Shown here piece after piece: positions 25,915-34,424 of a stretch of DNA of 64,000 nt. Below the pieces are notes generated by a model. It did no database searches. It had not been told where the DNA came from and worked only from the letters and a program-made list of their open reading frames with translations. The DNA comes from Amycolatopsis lurida (GTDB lineage: Bacteria > Actinomycetota > Actinomycetes > Mycobacteriales > Pseudonocardiaceae), in contig NZ_FNTA01000004.1 of the NCBI RefSeq assembly GCF_900105055.1, forward strand, positions 4,805,501 to 4,869,500, written 5' to 3'. Made by a program: the position numbers and the translations under genes. Within the stretch, counting starts at the first letter, position 1, and every line of letters starts with the position of its first letter.

Positions 25915-26829
25915 GTGTTTTCCTTGGAGCAGCTGGTGAGTTTCGTCGCGGTGGCCGAGGAACTTCACTACGGCCGGGCGGCGGAGCGGCTCTCGATGAC
26001 CCAGCCGCCGTTGAGCAGGCGAATCCAGTTGCTGGAGCGCGAACTGGGGGTCGAGCTTTTCGACCGGACGCACCGCACGGTCCGGATGACCCCGGCCGGC
26101 CGGGTTTTCCTCGCCGAGGCGAGGAAGATCCTTCGTTCGGCGCACGAGGCGACGCTGTACGCCCGGCGGGCGAAGAAGGGCGAGGCCGGGGTCGTCACGC
26201 TCGGTTTCACCGCCACGGCGGCGTATTCCTCTCTCGAACGCGTCATCGCCGTCGCGAACGCCGAAGTGCCCGGTGTCGATCTGGTGCTCCGGGAGTTGGT
26301 GACGGCGGCGCAGGTGGAGGAGCTGCTGGCGGGTGGGATCGACCTCGGCATGATCCGGCCGCCGGTCACGGGAGCCGACGTGGTGACCCTGCCGCTGTGG
26401 CGGGAGCGGCTGCTGGCGGCGTTGCCGTCGGCGCATCCTTTGGCGCGGCGCAAGAAGAATCCCGATGTCCGCGACTTCGACGGCGAGCCGTTCATCATGT
26501 ACTCGCCGTCGGAGGGCCGTTACTTCCACGACCTGGTCGTGGCGGTGTTCCGCTCCGCCCGGGTGCTGCCGGAGTACACGCAATACCCCTGTCAGGTGCA
26601 TACGGTGCTCGCGCTGGTGAAGGCGGAACTCGGGGTCGCGCTGATCCCGGCCGCGGCCGCCGCGCTGCGCTTCGAGGGAGTGGTGCTCCGCCCGGTGGAC
26701 GGGGTCGAGAACCGCCCGGTCGAACTCGAACTGATGTGGCGGCGGAGCAACGACAATCCGGCGCTCGGCGCATTGCTCGCCGCCGTCGGCAACCAGGTGC
26801 GACGGGCTCGTCAGTCTACTGTGGACTGA
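25915..26829 (+). CDS. LysR-family transcriptional regulator
   Basis: This 304-residue LTTR has an N-terminal winged HTH (residues 1-60, ELHYGRAAERLSMTQPPLSR) and a two-lobe effector domain (~90-295). The sequence resembles the BenM/CatM/CbnR-like group with a TQPPLSRRI helix. No divergent target gene is adjacent: upstream is a co-directional GAF-ANTAR gene and downstream a convergent methyltransferase overlapping its 3' end by 19 nt. GTG start. The effector may be aromatic, given the aromatic catabolic genes 9-20 kb away, but that is speculation. Confidence 0.88.
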   Translation: MFSLEQLVSFVAVAEELHYGRAAERLSMTQPPLSRRIQLLERELGVELFDRTHRTVRMTPAGRVFLAEARKILRSAHEATLYARRAKKGEAGVVTLGFTATAAYSSLERVIAVANAEVPGVDLVLRELVTAAQVEELLAGGIDLGMIRPPVTGADVVTLPLWRERLLAALPSAHPLARRKKNPDVRDFDGEPFIMYSPSEGRYFHDLVVAVFRSARVLPEYTQYPCQVHTVLALVKAELGVALIPAAAAALRFEGVVLRPVDGVENRPVELELMWRRSNDNPALGALLAAVGNQVRRARQSTVD

Positions 26830-27806
26830 GTGGGCCAGGCGTCGCCCCATTCGGCGTCACGGGCCGCGCGGTAAGCCGTGCCGTGCCGTTTGGTGACGAT
26901 CGTTTCGGTGAGCCCGGCTCCGGCGCAGAGGGAGAGGCCGACCATGCCCTTGCGTTTGACCGGATGCCGCAGGATACGGGCTTCGGCGCGTTCCGGCGCC
27001 GTGCGCGACGCGACGACGTAGGAGAATTTCTCGTCCTCGAAGCCGAGCGTCGCGGACTTGAGCTGGCGGTGCAGGCCGGTGCGCGGGAGACGCGCGGAGA
27101 AATGGCACCAGTCCTTGCCGCGCGGGATCGGGCACGTGCCCTCGTGCGGACAGGGCGCGACCAGGGAGAGGCCGAGTTCGACGAGCTGATCCCGCGCTTC
27201 GACGATCCGTTCGTAACCCGCGGGGGTGCCGGGCTCGATCAGGACGAGCATCCCGGCCTTCGCCGACAGCCAGCGGACGGCGTCGGACCGGCGGGCTTCG
27301 GGCAGTTCGCCGAGGACATAGGAGAGGGTCACCAGATCGGCCTCCGGCGCGGGCGCGGCCGGGTCGATCAGACCACGTCGCCAGGTCGACCCCCGGACGG
27401 CCTTGTCCCCGGCGTTCCCCGCGAGCCGCCGTCCCAGCGCGATCGCGCCCGGGACCTGTTCGACGACGGTGCTCTCCTCCAGCGACGGCCACACGTCGGC
27501 CGCCGCCCAGATCGCGGCACCGGTCCCGCCGCCGACGTCGATCTGGGTCCGCGGAGCGAACCCGGGAGCACGGAGGGCGGCTTCGGCGAGAACGGCGTGT
27601 ACGGCCGCGTACGTGGCAGGCATCCGGTAGCCCGCGTACGCCGCGATGTCGACCTCGGAGGAGAGGATGGGCGCGCTCGCGGGGTTGTTCTCGCGGTAGC
27701 GCGTGCTGAGCCGCTCGACGGACTGCGTCAGCCTGTTCTGCGGGTATTTGCCCAGCTCTTCGTCGAGGGCGGAGCGGAGGGTTTCGGGGAGGGCGGCCAC
27801 GGTCAA
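26811..27806 (-). CDS. Rsm22-like SAM methyltransferase with Fe-S cysteines
   Basis: This 331-residue protein belongs to the Rsm22/METTL17 family associated with the small ribosomal subunit. SAM motif I is DVGGGTGAAIW (residues ~92-102). A cysteine cluster CPHEGTCPIPRGKDWCHF (residues ~205-222) plus a later Cys in LSLCAGAG matches the four-cysteine 4Fe-4S site of this family. TTG at 27806 or GTG at 27800 is the start. Its 3' end overlaps the LysR gene tail-to-tail by 19 nt. Whether it methylates rRNA or serves as an assembly factor is not settled for the family. Confidence 0.8.
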   Translation of the reverse strand: MTVAALPETLRSALDEELGKYPQNRLTQSVERLSTRYRENNPASAPILSSEVDIAAYAGYRMPATYAAVHAVLAEAALRAPGFAPRTQIDVGGGTGAAIWAAADVWPSLEESTVVEQVPGAIALGRRLAGNAGDKAVRGSTWRRGLIDPAAPAPEADLVTLSYVLGELPEARRSDAVRWLSAKAGMLVLIEPGTPAGYERIVEARDQLVELGLSLVAPCPHEGTCPIPRGKDWCHFSARLPRTGLHRQLKSATLGFEDEKFSYVVASRTAPERAEARILRHPVKRKGMVGLSLCAGAGLTETIVTKRHGTAYRAARDAEWGDAWPTQSTVD

Positions 27807-28007
27807 GATTAGATCGAGTCGCGCGGAGCGCGTCCTTCAAGGGTGGGTGGTGGGGATGAGGCGGCACTTTCATGGGCCCTTGACCTGCGGTTTTCCGGCT
27901 GCTCGAATGACCGCGGAAAAAAGTTCGGAGACCGTGTCGAAACCGGGGATGCCCGATCGACGCGTAGATGTGGCAGGGACGACCCCCGCCGGGAACGGAG
28001 ACCTCAG

Positions 28008-28424
28008 ATGCGGTTCATGGTGATTGTCAAGAGCGACGAGAAGACCGATGTGGCCGGTGCGCAGCCGAGCGCCGAGGACCTTCAGGAGATGGGGAAGTTC
28101 AACGAGGAGCTGGTGAAGGCCGGCGTCATGCTCGCGGGTGAGGGCCTGCTCCCCAGCTCCGAGGGTTTCCGCATCCAGTACTCCGGCACCACCGAGGCCA
28201 GGGTCGTCGACGGGCCGTTCGCCGAGAGCAAGGAGCTCATCGCGGGTTTCTGGATCCTGCAGGTCAAGGACAGGGCCGAGGTCGTCGAATGGATGAAGCG
28301 CGCGCCGTTCCGCGAGGGCGAGATCGAGATCCGCCGGATCGCGGAGATGGAGGACTTCGACAACGCGACCCCCGAGATCGTCGAGCGCGAGCAGCGGCTG
28401 CGGGAGCAGGCCGAGGCGAACTAG
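28008..28424 (+). CDS. YCII/DGPF-domain protein
   Basis: This 138-residue protein has a ferredoxin-like YCII-related fold, with the family hallmark DGPFAESKE at residues ~68-76 and EIEIRRIAEMED near the end. GGAG lies 7 nt before the ATG. DGPF proteins are the typical genomic partners of ECF42 sigma factors, and one starts 40 nt downstream, so the two likely form a regulatory pair. The biochemical function is unknown. Confidence 0.87.
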   Translation: MRFMVIVKSDEKTDVAGAQPSAEDLQEMGKFNEELVKAGVMLAGEGLLPSSEGFRIQYSGTTEARVVDGPFAESKELIAGFWILQVKDRAEVVEWMKRAPFREGEIEIRRIAEMEDFDNATPEIVEREQRLREQAEAN

Positions 28425-28463
28425 TGGTTGCGGTCGTCGCGCCGACGATGTTGATTGGTCGGC

Positions 28464-29723
28464 GTGACGGCAACAGCAGACCCCCGTTCGGCGATCGACG
28501 CGGTGTGGCGGATCGAATCGGCCCGCCTCATCGCCGGCCTCGCGCGGATGACGCGCGATGTCGGACTCGCGGAGGAACTGGCGCAGGACGCGCTGGTCGC
28601 CGCGCTCGAACAGTGGCCTGAGTCGGGCGTGCCGAGGAATCCGGGCGCCTGGCTCATGACCACGGCGAAACGCCGCGCCGTCGACACCTTCCGGCGCAAC
28701 GAGCGGTACGAGAAGAAGCTCGGCGAGATCGGCCGCGAGCTGGAGTTCGAGGAGGATCCCGACTTCACCGCGGCTCTCGACGACCACATCGAGGACGATC
28801 TGCTGCGGCTGGTGTTCACCGCCTGTCACCCGGTGCTCTCCACCGAGGCCAGGGTGGCGCTGACGCTGAAGATGATCGGCGGGCTCCAGACGCACGAGAT
28901 CGCGCGGGCGTTCCTCGCGAAGGAGACGGCCATCGCGCAGCGGATCGTCCGGGCGAAGAAGACGCTCGGCGACGCCAAGGTGCCGTTCGAGGTGCCCGAG
29001 GGGGAGGACAGGGTCGCGCGCCTGTCCTCGGTGCTCGAGGTCATCTACCTGATCTTCAACGAGGGCTATTCGGCGACGGCGGGCGAAGACTGGATGCGGC
29101 CGGCGCTGTGCGAAGAAGCGCTGCGGCTCGGCCGGATCCTGGCCGGGCTGATGCCGAAGGAACCCGAGGTGCACGGGCTCGTCGCGCTGATGGAGATCCA
29201 GGCGTCACGCTCCGCCGCGCGCGTCGGGCCGAACGGCGAACCCGTGCTGCTGATGGATCAGGACCGGACGAAATGGAACCGGCTCCTGATCGGCCGCGGT
29301 CTCGCCGCGCTGGAACTCGCCGAGTCGCTAGCGGACGGGGCTTTCGGCGTCTACGCGGCGCAGGCCGCCATCGCCGCTTGTCACGCGCGGGCGCGAACGG
29401 GCGACGAGACCGACTGGGCCCGCATCGCCGTCCTGTACGAAGGGCTCGGGAAGCTGAACCCGTCGCCGGTGATCGAACTGAACCGGGCCGTGGCGCTGTC
29501 GATGGCCGTCGGGCCGGAGGCGGGGCTCGAGGTCGTCGACAAGCTGGTGTCGGAGCCCGCGCTGAAGTCGTATCACCTGCTGCCGAGTGTGCGAGGCGAC
29601 TTCCTCTCGAAGCTCGGCCGTCTCGACGAGGCCCGCGCCGAGTTCGAGCGCGCGGCGGAGATGACCGGGAACGACCGCGAGCGCACCCTGCTGCTGAACC
29701 GGGCCGCGGAGTGCACCCCCTGA
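28464..29723 (+). CDS. ECF42-type RNA polymerase sigma factor with C-terminal TPR extension
   Basis: This sigma factor is about 419 residues, far longer than ordinary ECFs. Regions 2 and 4 occupy ~5-190 (GLAEELAQDALVAALEQWP; LSTEARVALTLKMIGGLQT). A helical TPR-like extension of ~230 residues follows (YEGLGKLNPSPVIELNRAVA, KLGRLDEARAEFERAAEM), characteristic of ECF42. In this group the C-terminal extension, not an anti-sigma factor, is thought to control activity. GTG at 28464 is preferred over TTG at 28455 because family members begin just before the AVWRIESARLIAGL helix. The YCII gene upstream completes the usual pair. Confidence 0.88.
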   Translation: MTATADPRSAIDAVWRIESARLIAGLARMTRDVGLAEELAQDALVAALEQWPESGVPRNPGAWLMTTAKRRAVDTFRRNERYEKKLGEIGRELEFEEDPDFTAALDDHIEDDLLRLVFTACHPVLSTEARVALTLKMIGGLQTHEIARAFLAKETAIAQRIVRAKKTLGDAKVPFEVPEGEDRVARLSSVLEVIYLIFNEGYSATAGEDWMRPALCEEALRLGRILAGLMPKEPEVHGLVALMEIQASRSAARVGPNGEPVLLMDQDRTKWNRLLIGRGLAALELAESLADGAFGVYAAQAAIAACHARARTGDETDWARIAVLYEGLGKLNPSPVIELNRAVALSMAVGPEAGLEVVDKLVSEPALKSYHLLPSVRGDFLSKLGRLDEARAEFERAAEMTGNDRERTLLLNRAAECTP

Positions 29724-29735
29724 CCAGGGAACGCG

Positions 29736-30176
29736 TCAGGCGGGGGTTGGGCGCAGGGTGCTCAGCGCCCGGTGCTGCCCCAGCCGGACGGCCTGGACGG
29801 AGCAGCCGAGCGCCAGCGCGGTGTCGTCTGCGGAAAGCCCGACGAGCGACCGCAGCACCATGATCTCGCGCTGCTGGCCCGGCAGCCCCGAAAGCGGGTT
29901 CGGCAGCTCGGTGGTGGTCCGGTGGAAGTCGTCCACCAGGCCGTGTGTGACGTCGTAGGCGAACCTGAGGAGCGCGGGAGCGCCGGCCGCCCCGGCGAAG
30001 ATCTCGCGGCAGCTGTCCTTCGCGATCGCGTCGGCGATGTCGTAGGTACCCGAGCGGCGGCCGATCCGCGCCCGGCAGTAGCGCACGACCAGGACGCGGA
30101 TGGCGTCGACGAGTTTCGAAGCCGTCTCCATCCGCCCGTCGGCCTCCTCCGGCCGCCGTGAACCGTGTCCTCGCAT
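29736..30176 (-). CDS. Small sigma-factor-like protein
   Basis: This 146-residue protein contains a region-4-like C-terminus (LPGQQREIMVLRSLVGLSAD, DTALALGCSVQAVRLGQHRA) and a short N-terminal segment reminiscent of region 2 (YCRARIGRRSGTYDIADAIA). It is shorter than normal ECF factors and lacks an obvious linker. The ATG at 30176 is chosen because GAGAGGGAG sits 4-5 nt upstream; a longer frame from 30245 begins with proline-rich nonsense-like sequence. It is convergent with the ECF42 gene. It could be a functional minimal sigma or a degenerate one. Confidence 0.68.
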   Translation of the reverse strand: MRGHGSRRPEEADGRMETASKLVDAIRVLVVRYCRARIGRRSGTYDIADAIAKDSCREIFAGAAGAPALLRFAYDVTHGLVDDFHRTTTELPNPLSGLPGQQREIMVLRSLVGLSADDTALALGCSVQAVRLGQHRALSTLRPTPA

Positions 30177-30255
30177 CGGCTCCCTCTCCCACCTTTCAGA
30201 TGAGCACGGCGGAGGGGGAGGGAGGTACGGTGTTTTTGCCGACACGGGGCACGGT

Positions 30256-31149
30256 TCAGGCCTCGATGAAGACGATCCGCTCGGGCTCGATCGTCAGGTT
30301 CACGGTCTGCCGCTTCACGCTCACCAAGGTCTCGAATTCCGTGGCGTGCCCGTCCGGGACGGTGAACAGGCGGTCGTTGCGGGAATCGAGGAAGTCGGAG
30401 AAGCCGCTCAGCGAGACCCCGCCGCTTTCGTCGAGCGCGAGGTAGTCGACGAGCCTGCGGAAGAGTTTCGGCAGGATCACCAGTTCGTCGGCCAGTTGCC
30501 GCCGCGACGAGAGCTTGAACCCGGAGTTCGTGACGTCGTGAGGCCACAGCCCGAGCCCGTTCCGACGCGCTTCGACCGCCGCTGCGGCCAAGGCGTCACG
30601 CAGATCCGGGTAAAGCAGTGAATAGAACGTCGGGTAGACGAGGCCGTCCGCGACCTGCCGATGGTTCGCGGAGTTCTTCAGGGTTTTGACGTCGAGATGG
30701 ACCTTGGAAAGGTCCGCGGACCGTCCCGGCCGTTGCCCGGGAAAGGCGAAGGCCACCGCCCGTCCGTATTTGTCGGCGAATCGCGTCAGTATGTGACCCG
30801 GTACCTTGATCGGCGTCGACGAAGTGACCGTTCCCCGTTCATCGCGTTCGACCTTCTTGAAGCCGAGTGCCTTCAGCAGGTTCGCCGCGGCGGCGTCCGC
30901 GAATTCCGCGGGCTGATGCCACATCCCGCCGGTTCCCCTGGCCTGGTAATGCGTTTCGAGCGCGTCGATCGCGTCGAGCCGCAGCTGCATCCCGCCCCGC
31001 GAATTGAGCCGGACCTTCAAGCCCGCCTTCTTGGTCGCCTGTGGATCTTCGGGATAGAATCGGACCGAATCGCCGTCCGGTGAGGCTCCGACGAGCTGGA
31101 ACGTACCTTTGATCAGCGTCATGGGCATGAGGACAACGGTAGTTCCCAT
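30256..31149 (-). CDS. TNase-like (staphylococcal nuclease fold) domain protein
   Basis: This 297-residue protein has an OB-fold nuclease-like region: GDSVRFYPEDP, then LRLDAIDALETHY, and later VYPTFYSLLYPDLRDALAAA followed by ARRNGLGLWPHD, the last being typical of SNase-like proteins. No signal peptide is obvious, although the start is uncertain (31149, or ATG 31122 eight residues... of similar quality). Catalytic arginine/glutamate positions cannot be assigned reliably by eye, so nuclease activity is inferred only from fold similarity. It is monocistronic on the minus strand. Confidence 0.55.
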   Translation of the reverse strand: MGTTVVLMPMTLIKGTFQLVGASPDGDSVRFYPEDPQATKKAGLKVRLNSRGGMQLRLDAIDALETHYQARGTGGMWHQPAEFADAAAANLLKALGFKKVERDERGTVTSSTPIKVPGHILTRFADKYGRAVAFAFPGQRPGRSADLSKVHLDVKTLKNSANHRQVADGLVYPTFYSLLYPDLRDALAAAAVEARRNGLGLWPHDVTNSGFKLSSRRQLADELVILPKLFRRLVDYLALDESGGVSLSGFSDFLDSRNDRLFTVPDGHATEFETLVSVKRQTVNLTIEPERIVFIEA

Positions 31150-31277
31150 TCCGGTGAACGAACCTGGTGTTCATCCATCCAGCCCAATGGCCGGTAAAGA
31201 TAGGGTGACCATTGTGGACATTCTCGGCGATCATCAAACGGTTGGCGCGGAATGATCATTTCGTGGATGCTGGCGGG

Positions 31278-31688
31278 ATGGCCGACTTCTCCTATCGCTG
31301 GCGTGACCCGGTCACCGACGACGAGATGTCCGATCTCGTCCGTTCACACGGCGGGGAGCCCGTACCCGGTTGGTGGAACGGCATCCGGCGGCACAGCCTC
31401 GGCTGGGTCACCGCCCGCGACGGCGCCGGAACACTGGTCGGTTTCGTGAACGTCGCCTGGGACGGCGGCGCGCACGCCTTCCTGCTCGACACGAAGACCC
31501 GCGGGACCCATCAGCACCGGGGCATCGGCACGGCCGTCGTCCGGCTGGCCGTGCTCCACGCGCGAGCGGCGGGCTGCGAATGGCTGCACGTCGACTTCGT
31601 GCCGGAACTGGGTCAGTTCTACTTCGGCGCCTGCGGTTTCCGGCCGACCGAAGCGGGCCTGATCCGGCTCAACGACCAGGGATCATGA
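31278..31688 (+). CDS. GNAT-family N-acetyltransferase
   Basis: This 136-residue GNAT shows the acetyl-CoA pyrophosphate loop HQHRGIGTAVV (residues ~74-84) and the C-terminal beta-bulge segment ELGQFYFGACGFRPTEAGLI. The ATG at 31278 is selected because MADFSYRW begins the domain; upstream in-frame codons lack a clear RBS. Substrate unknown. Its 3' end overlaps the lactate permease gene tail-to-tail by 20 nt. Confidence 0.82.
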   Translation: MADFSYRWRDPVTDDEMSDLVRSHGGEPVPGWWNGIRRHSLGWVTARDGAGTLVGFVNVAWDGGAHAFLLDTKTRGTHQHRGIGTAVVRLAVLHARAAGCEWLHVDFVPELGQFYFGACGFRPTEAGLIRLNDQGS

Positions 31689-33360
31689 AGTCCAGCACCG
31701 TCGCCTGCAGCAACGCGATGGCCCCGACCACGGCGGTCAGCACGACCGACCACAGGAAGGTCTGCCGCAGCAGCGCGCCCTCCTGCCCGGACCGCCCGAT
31801 CGCGGTGGCGCCGATGGACAGGTTCTGCGGCGAGATCATCTTGCCCATCACACCGCCGGAGGTGTTGGTGGCACCGGCGAGGATCGGGTCGACGTGCAGC
31901 TGCTGAGCCGAAATCACCTGCATCGGCCCGAAGAGACTGTTCGTCGACGCGTCCGATCCGGTGAGGAAGACGCCCAGCCAGCCGATGTAGGCGGAGAACA
32001 ACGGGAAGAGCACCCCGGTGGTCGCCAGCGCGAGACCGAGTGTCTGCGTCGCACCCGAGTAGTTCATGACGAACGCGATCGCGAGGATCATGAAGATCGT
32101 CGCCAGCGCCCAGCGCATCTGGTGCAGTGTCCGGCGATAGGTCGCCAGCAGCAGCCGCGGTTTCGCGCCCATCAGGAAACCCGCCGCGATCGCCGCGATC
32201 AGGGCCACCGTTCCCGGTGAATAAAGGAAATCGACGGTCAACGTCGCCGCGTACGGGGTGTCCTTCGGCGTGATCGGCGCGTGCTGGACGACCTCTTTGT
32301 GCAGCCCCGGCCACGCGAACACCCAGTCGGCCTTGTGCAGCAGCTTCGTCAGGTCCAGCCCTTCGGGCAGGTTCTTGAAGATCGTGCCGATCCGGGACAG
32401 GAAGATCGCCGCGATCAAGACGAGGTACGGCGCCCACGCGTACAGCGCGCCGCGTCCGGCTTTCGCCGCGCCGAGGCTCGCTCCGGCCCGCACCGGTTCT
32501 TCGCCGTCGAAACGCCACACCGCCGACGGCTGCCAGAACCGCGTCAGAATCCACAGCGACGCCATCGCGGCGAGCGCGGCGACGACGTCGACGAGGCTCG
32601 GGCTGATGAAGTTCGAGGTGACGAACTGCATGACCGCGAACGACAGCCCGGCCGTCAGCACGGCGGGCCAGACCTCGATCATCCGTTTCCAGCCGGCGAG
32701 GACGACGATCAGGAATCCGGGGACGATCAGCGCAAGAACCGGGAGCTGGCGGCCGACCATCGACGAGAACAGTTCCGTCGCCTGTTCCTGTTTCATGTCG
32801 AGGATCGGCGCGGTCAGCCTGCCCAGCACGATCAGCGGATTGCCGAGGCCGCCGAACGCGACCGGCGCGGTGTTCGCCAGCAGCGCGAGCACGACCGCCT
32901 TCACCGCCGGGAAACCGAGCGCGGCCATCATCGCCGCGGTGATCGCGATCGGTGAACCGCCGCCCGCGATCCCTTCCAGCAGCGCGCCGAAACCGAACGC
33001 GATCAGCAGCGCCTGGAGGCGGCGGTCCTCACTGAACCCGGCGAGAACCGCCTTGATGTCGTCGAAGCGTCCCGTCGCGACGGTGACATTGTGGAAGTAC
33101 ACGGCGTGGAACGCGATCCAGGCCACCGACCACACCCCGAACACCAGCCCCATGGCCGCGGAATCGAAGGCGAGCCCGGCGGGCATGCGGTACAGCAGTA
33201 TCGCGACCAGCAGCGCGGTGATCAGCGCCAGCGCCGCCGAGAGATGCGCGGATCTGCGCAGGACTCCCAGCGTCACCAGCAGCACGACGATCGGCAGCGC
33301 CGCCAGCGCGGCGGACACCCACAGCCCGCCCGCCGGCTGGTAGTCCTGGATCCAGCCCAC
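31669..33360 (-). CDS. lctP: L-lactate permease (LctP/LldP family)
   Basis: This 563-residue transporter has at least 12 hydrophobic helices and the LctP hallmarks FEALLEGIAGGGSPIAI-like (FGALLEGIAGGGSPIAIT) and GNPLIVLGRL. Members take up L-lactate, D-lactate or glycolate by proton symport. It starts with GTG one nucleotide after the IclR gene stop, so the two are translationally coupled and the IclR protein is probably its regulator. No lactate dehydrogenase gene is adjacent, leaving the physiological substrate open. Confidence 0.88.
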   Translation of the reverse strand: MGWIQDYQPAGGLWVSAALAALPIVVLLVTLGVLRRSAHLSAALALITALLVAILLYRMPAGLAFDSAAMGLVFGVWSVAWIAFHAVYFHNVTVATGRFDDIKAVLAGFSEDRRLQALLIAFGFGALLEGIAGGGSPIAITAAMMAALGFPAVKAVVLALLANTAPVAFGGLGNPLIVLGRLTAPILDMKQEQATELFSSMVGRQLPVLALIVPGFLIVVLAGWKRMIEVWPAVLTAGLSFAVMQFVTSNFISPSLVDVVAALAAMASLWILTRFWQPSAVWRFDGEEPVRAGASLGAAKAGRGALYAWAPYLVLIAAIFLSRIGTIFKNLPEGLDLTKLLHKADWVFAWPGLHKEVVQHAPITPKDTPYAATLTVDFLYSPGTVALIAAIAAGFLMGAKPRLLLATYRRTLHQMRWALATIFMILAIAFVMNYSGATQTLGLALATTGVLFPLFSAYIGWLGVFLTGSDASTNSLFGPMQVISAQQLHVDPILAGATNTSGGVMGKMISPQNLSIGATAIGRSGQEGALLRQTFLWSVVLTAVVGAIALLQATVLDFMIPGR

Positions 33361-33361
33361 A

Positions 33362-34144
33362 TCAGGCCCTTTGCGCGCGGACGTAACCCAGCCGGAGCGA
33401 CAGCGCGGCCGCGGTGCCCGCCACCGTCGCGCCCAGTTCGTCGGTGCGGCGGAGCACCCGGCCGGCGGGGCCCGCGATGCTGATCGCCGCGATCGGCCGT
33501 CCGGTGTGGTCGCGGACGGCCGCGGCCACGCAGCCCACGTCCGGCTCGTTCTCGACGTCGTCCACGGCCCAGCCGCGACGGCTGGTCCTGGCCAGATCGT
33601 CGAGGAGCCGGGCCGGATCGTTGATCGTCTTCAGGGTGAGACTGTCGAGCTTCATCCGGCGGATGCGTTCGACGCGGTCCTGTTCGGGCAGTGCCGCCAG
33701 CCACGCCTTGCCCAGTGACGTCGCGTGCTGCGGACGGCGGGTGCCGAGACGGCAGGCCAGGGTGACGGCGTTGGCACTGCGTTCGGTGGCGACGTAGACC
33801 ATCGTGTCGTTGTCGGGGACGGCGAGATACGTCGTCTCGCCGCTGCGTTCGGCGAGCGAGGCGAGATAGCGCGGCGCGCAGCGGTGGAGGTCGGTCGCCG
33901 CCATCGCGCGGGCGCCGAGTTCGACCAGCCGGGTGCCGAGCCGCACGCGGCCGGTGGCACGATCGGCTTCGAGATATTCGAGGTTCTTGAGGGTGCCGAC
34001 GATGCGGTACGCGGCGCTCCGGGAGAGACCCAGTTGCCGGGCGATCGCGTTGGTGGAAATCTCCTGGTTCTGACCGACATGCTCGAGAACCGCGAGCCCG
34101 CGCTCGAGTGTGCCACTGGAATCCAGGCCGCGTGGTGTGCCCAC
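33362..34144 (-). CDS. IclR-family transcriptional regulator
   Basis: This 260-residue regulator has an N-terminal winged HTH (residues ~12-72; ISTNAIARQLGLSRSAAYRI) and a C-terminal GAF-like effector domain (~85-255; TTYLAVPDNDTMVYV, GWAVDDVENEPDVGCVAAAV). It is the first gene of a two-gene unit with the permease. A 14-bp dyad, GTTTCTTAACAAAC, lies ~92 bp upstream of its GTG start and is the best candidate operator. Confidence 0.9.
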   Translation of the reverse strand: MGTPRGLDSSGTLERGLAVLEHVGQNQEISTNAIARQLGLSRSAAYRIVGTLKNLEYLEADRATGRVRLGTRLVELGARAMAATDLHRCAPRYLASLAERSGETTYLAVPDNDTMVYVATERSANAVTLACRLGTRRPQHATSLGKAWLAALPEQDRVERIRRMKLDSLTLKTINDPARLLDDLARTSRRGWAVDDVENEPDVGCVAAAVRDHTGRPIAAISIAGPAGRVLRRTDELGATVAGTAAALSLRLGYVRAQRA

Positions 34145-34235
34145 TTCGCCCTCCGTTGGACCGGGGTACCGATGGCCGGCACCTGTTTCCGCTAAGCGGA
34201 TTCGGACGTTAACAGCTCGCCCGACCCTTGGGAAG

Positions 34236-34249
34236 GTTTCTTAACAAAC
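34236..34249. promoter_or_regulatory. Candidate IclR operator upstream of the regulator-permease unit
   Basis: GTTTCTTAACAAAC is a dyad centred on TTAA with GTTT/AAAC arms and one non-complementary pair. AT-rich dyads of this size upstream of IclR-type genes are commonly their own binding sites. The surrounding 280-bp gap (34145-34424) otherwise holds a terminator and no gene. Confidence 0.4.
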
Positions 34250-34375
34250 TGGCGACCGGACAAGTTTTCCCAGTTCGGAGGCTTCTGGTCAAGATCACCG
34301 GTTTGGACCAATCCGTTCGGCTGATCAAAATCGGTGTATGACTTCAAAGGTCATTCTTTTGTTCACGGATATGAA

Positions 34376-34409
34376 CGAACCCTCGCCGGAAAATCGCGGC
34401 GAGGGTTCG
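34376..34409 (-). terminator. Terminator hairpin of the CoA-binding-protein gene
   Basis: CGAACCCTCGCCG (34376-34388) and CGGCGAGGGTTCG (34397-34409) form a perfect 13-bp stem with an 8-nt loop. It begins 16 nt beyond the minus-strand stop. No strong U-tract follows. Confidence 0.65.
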
Positions 34410-34424
34410 ATGCGAAGTGTGTTT

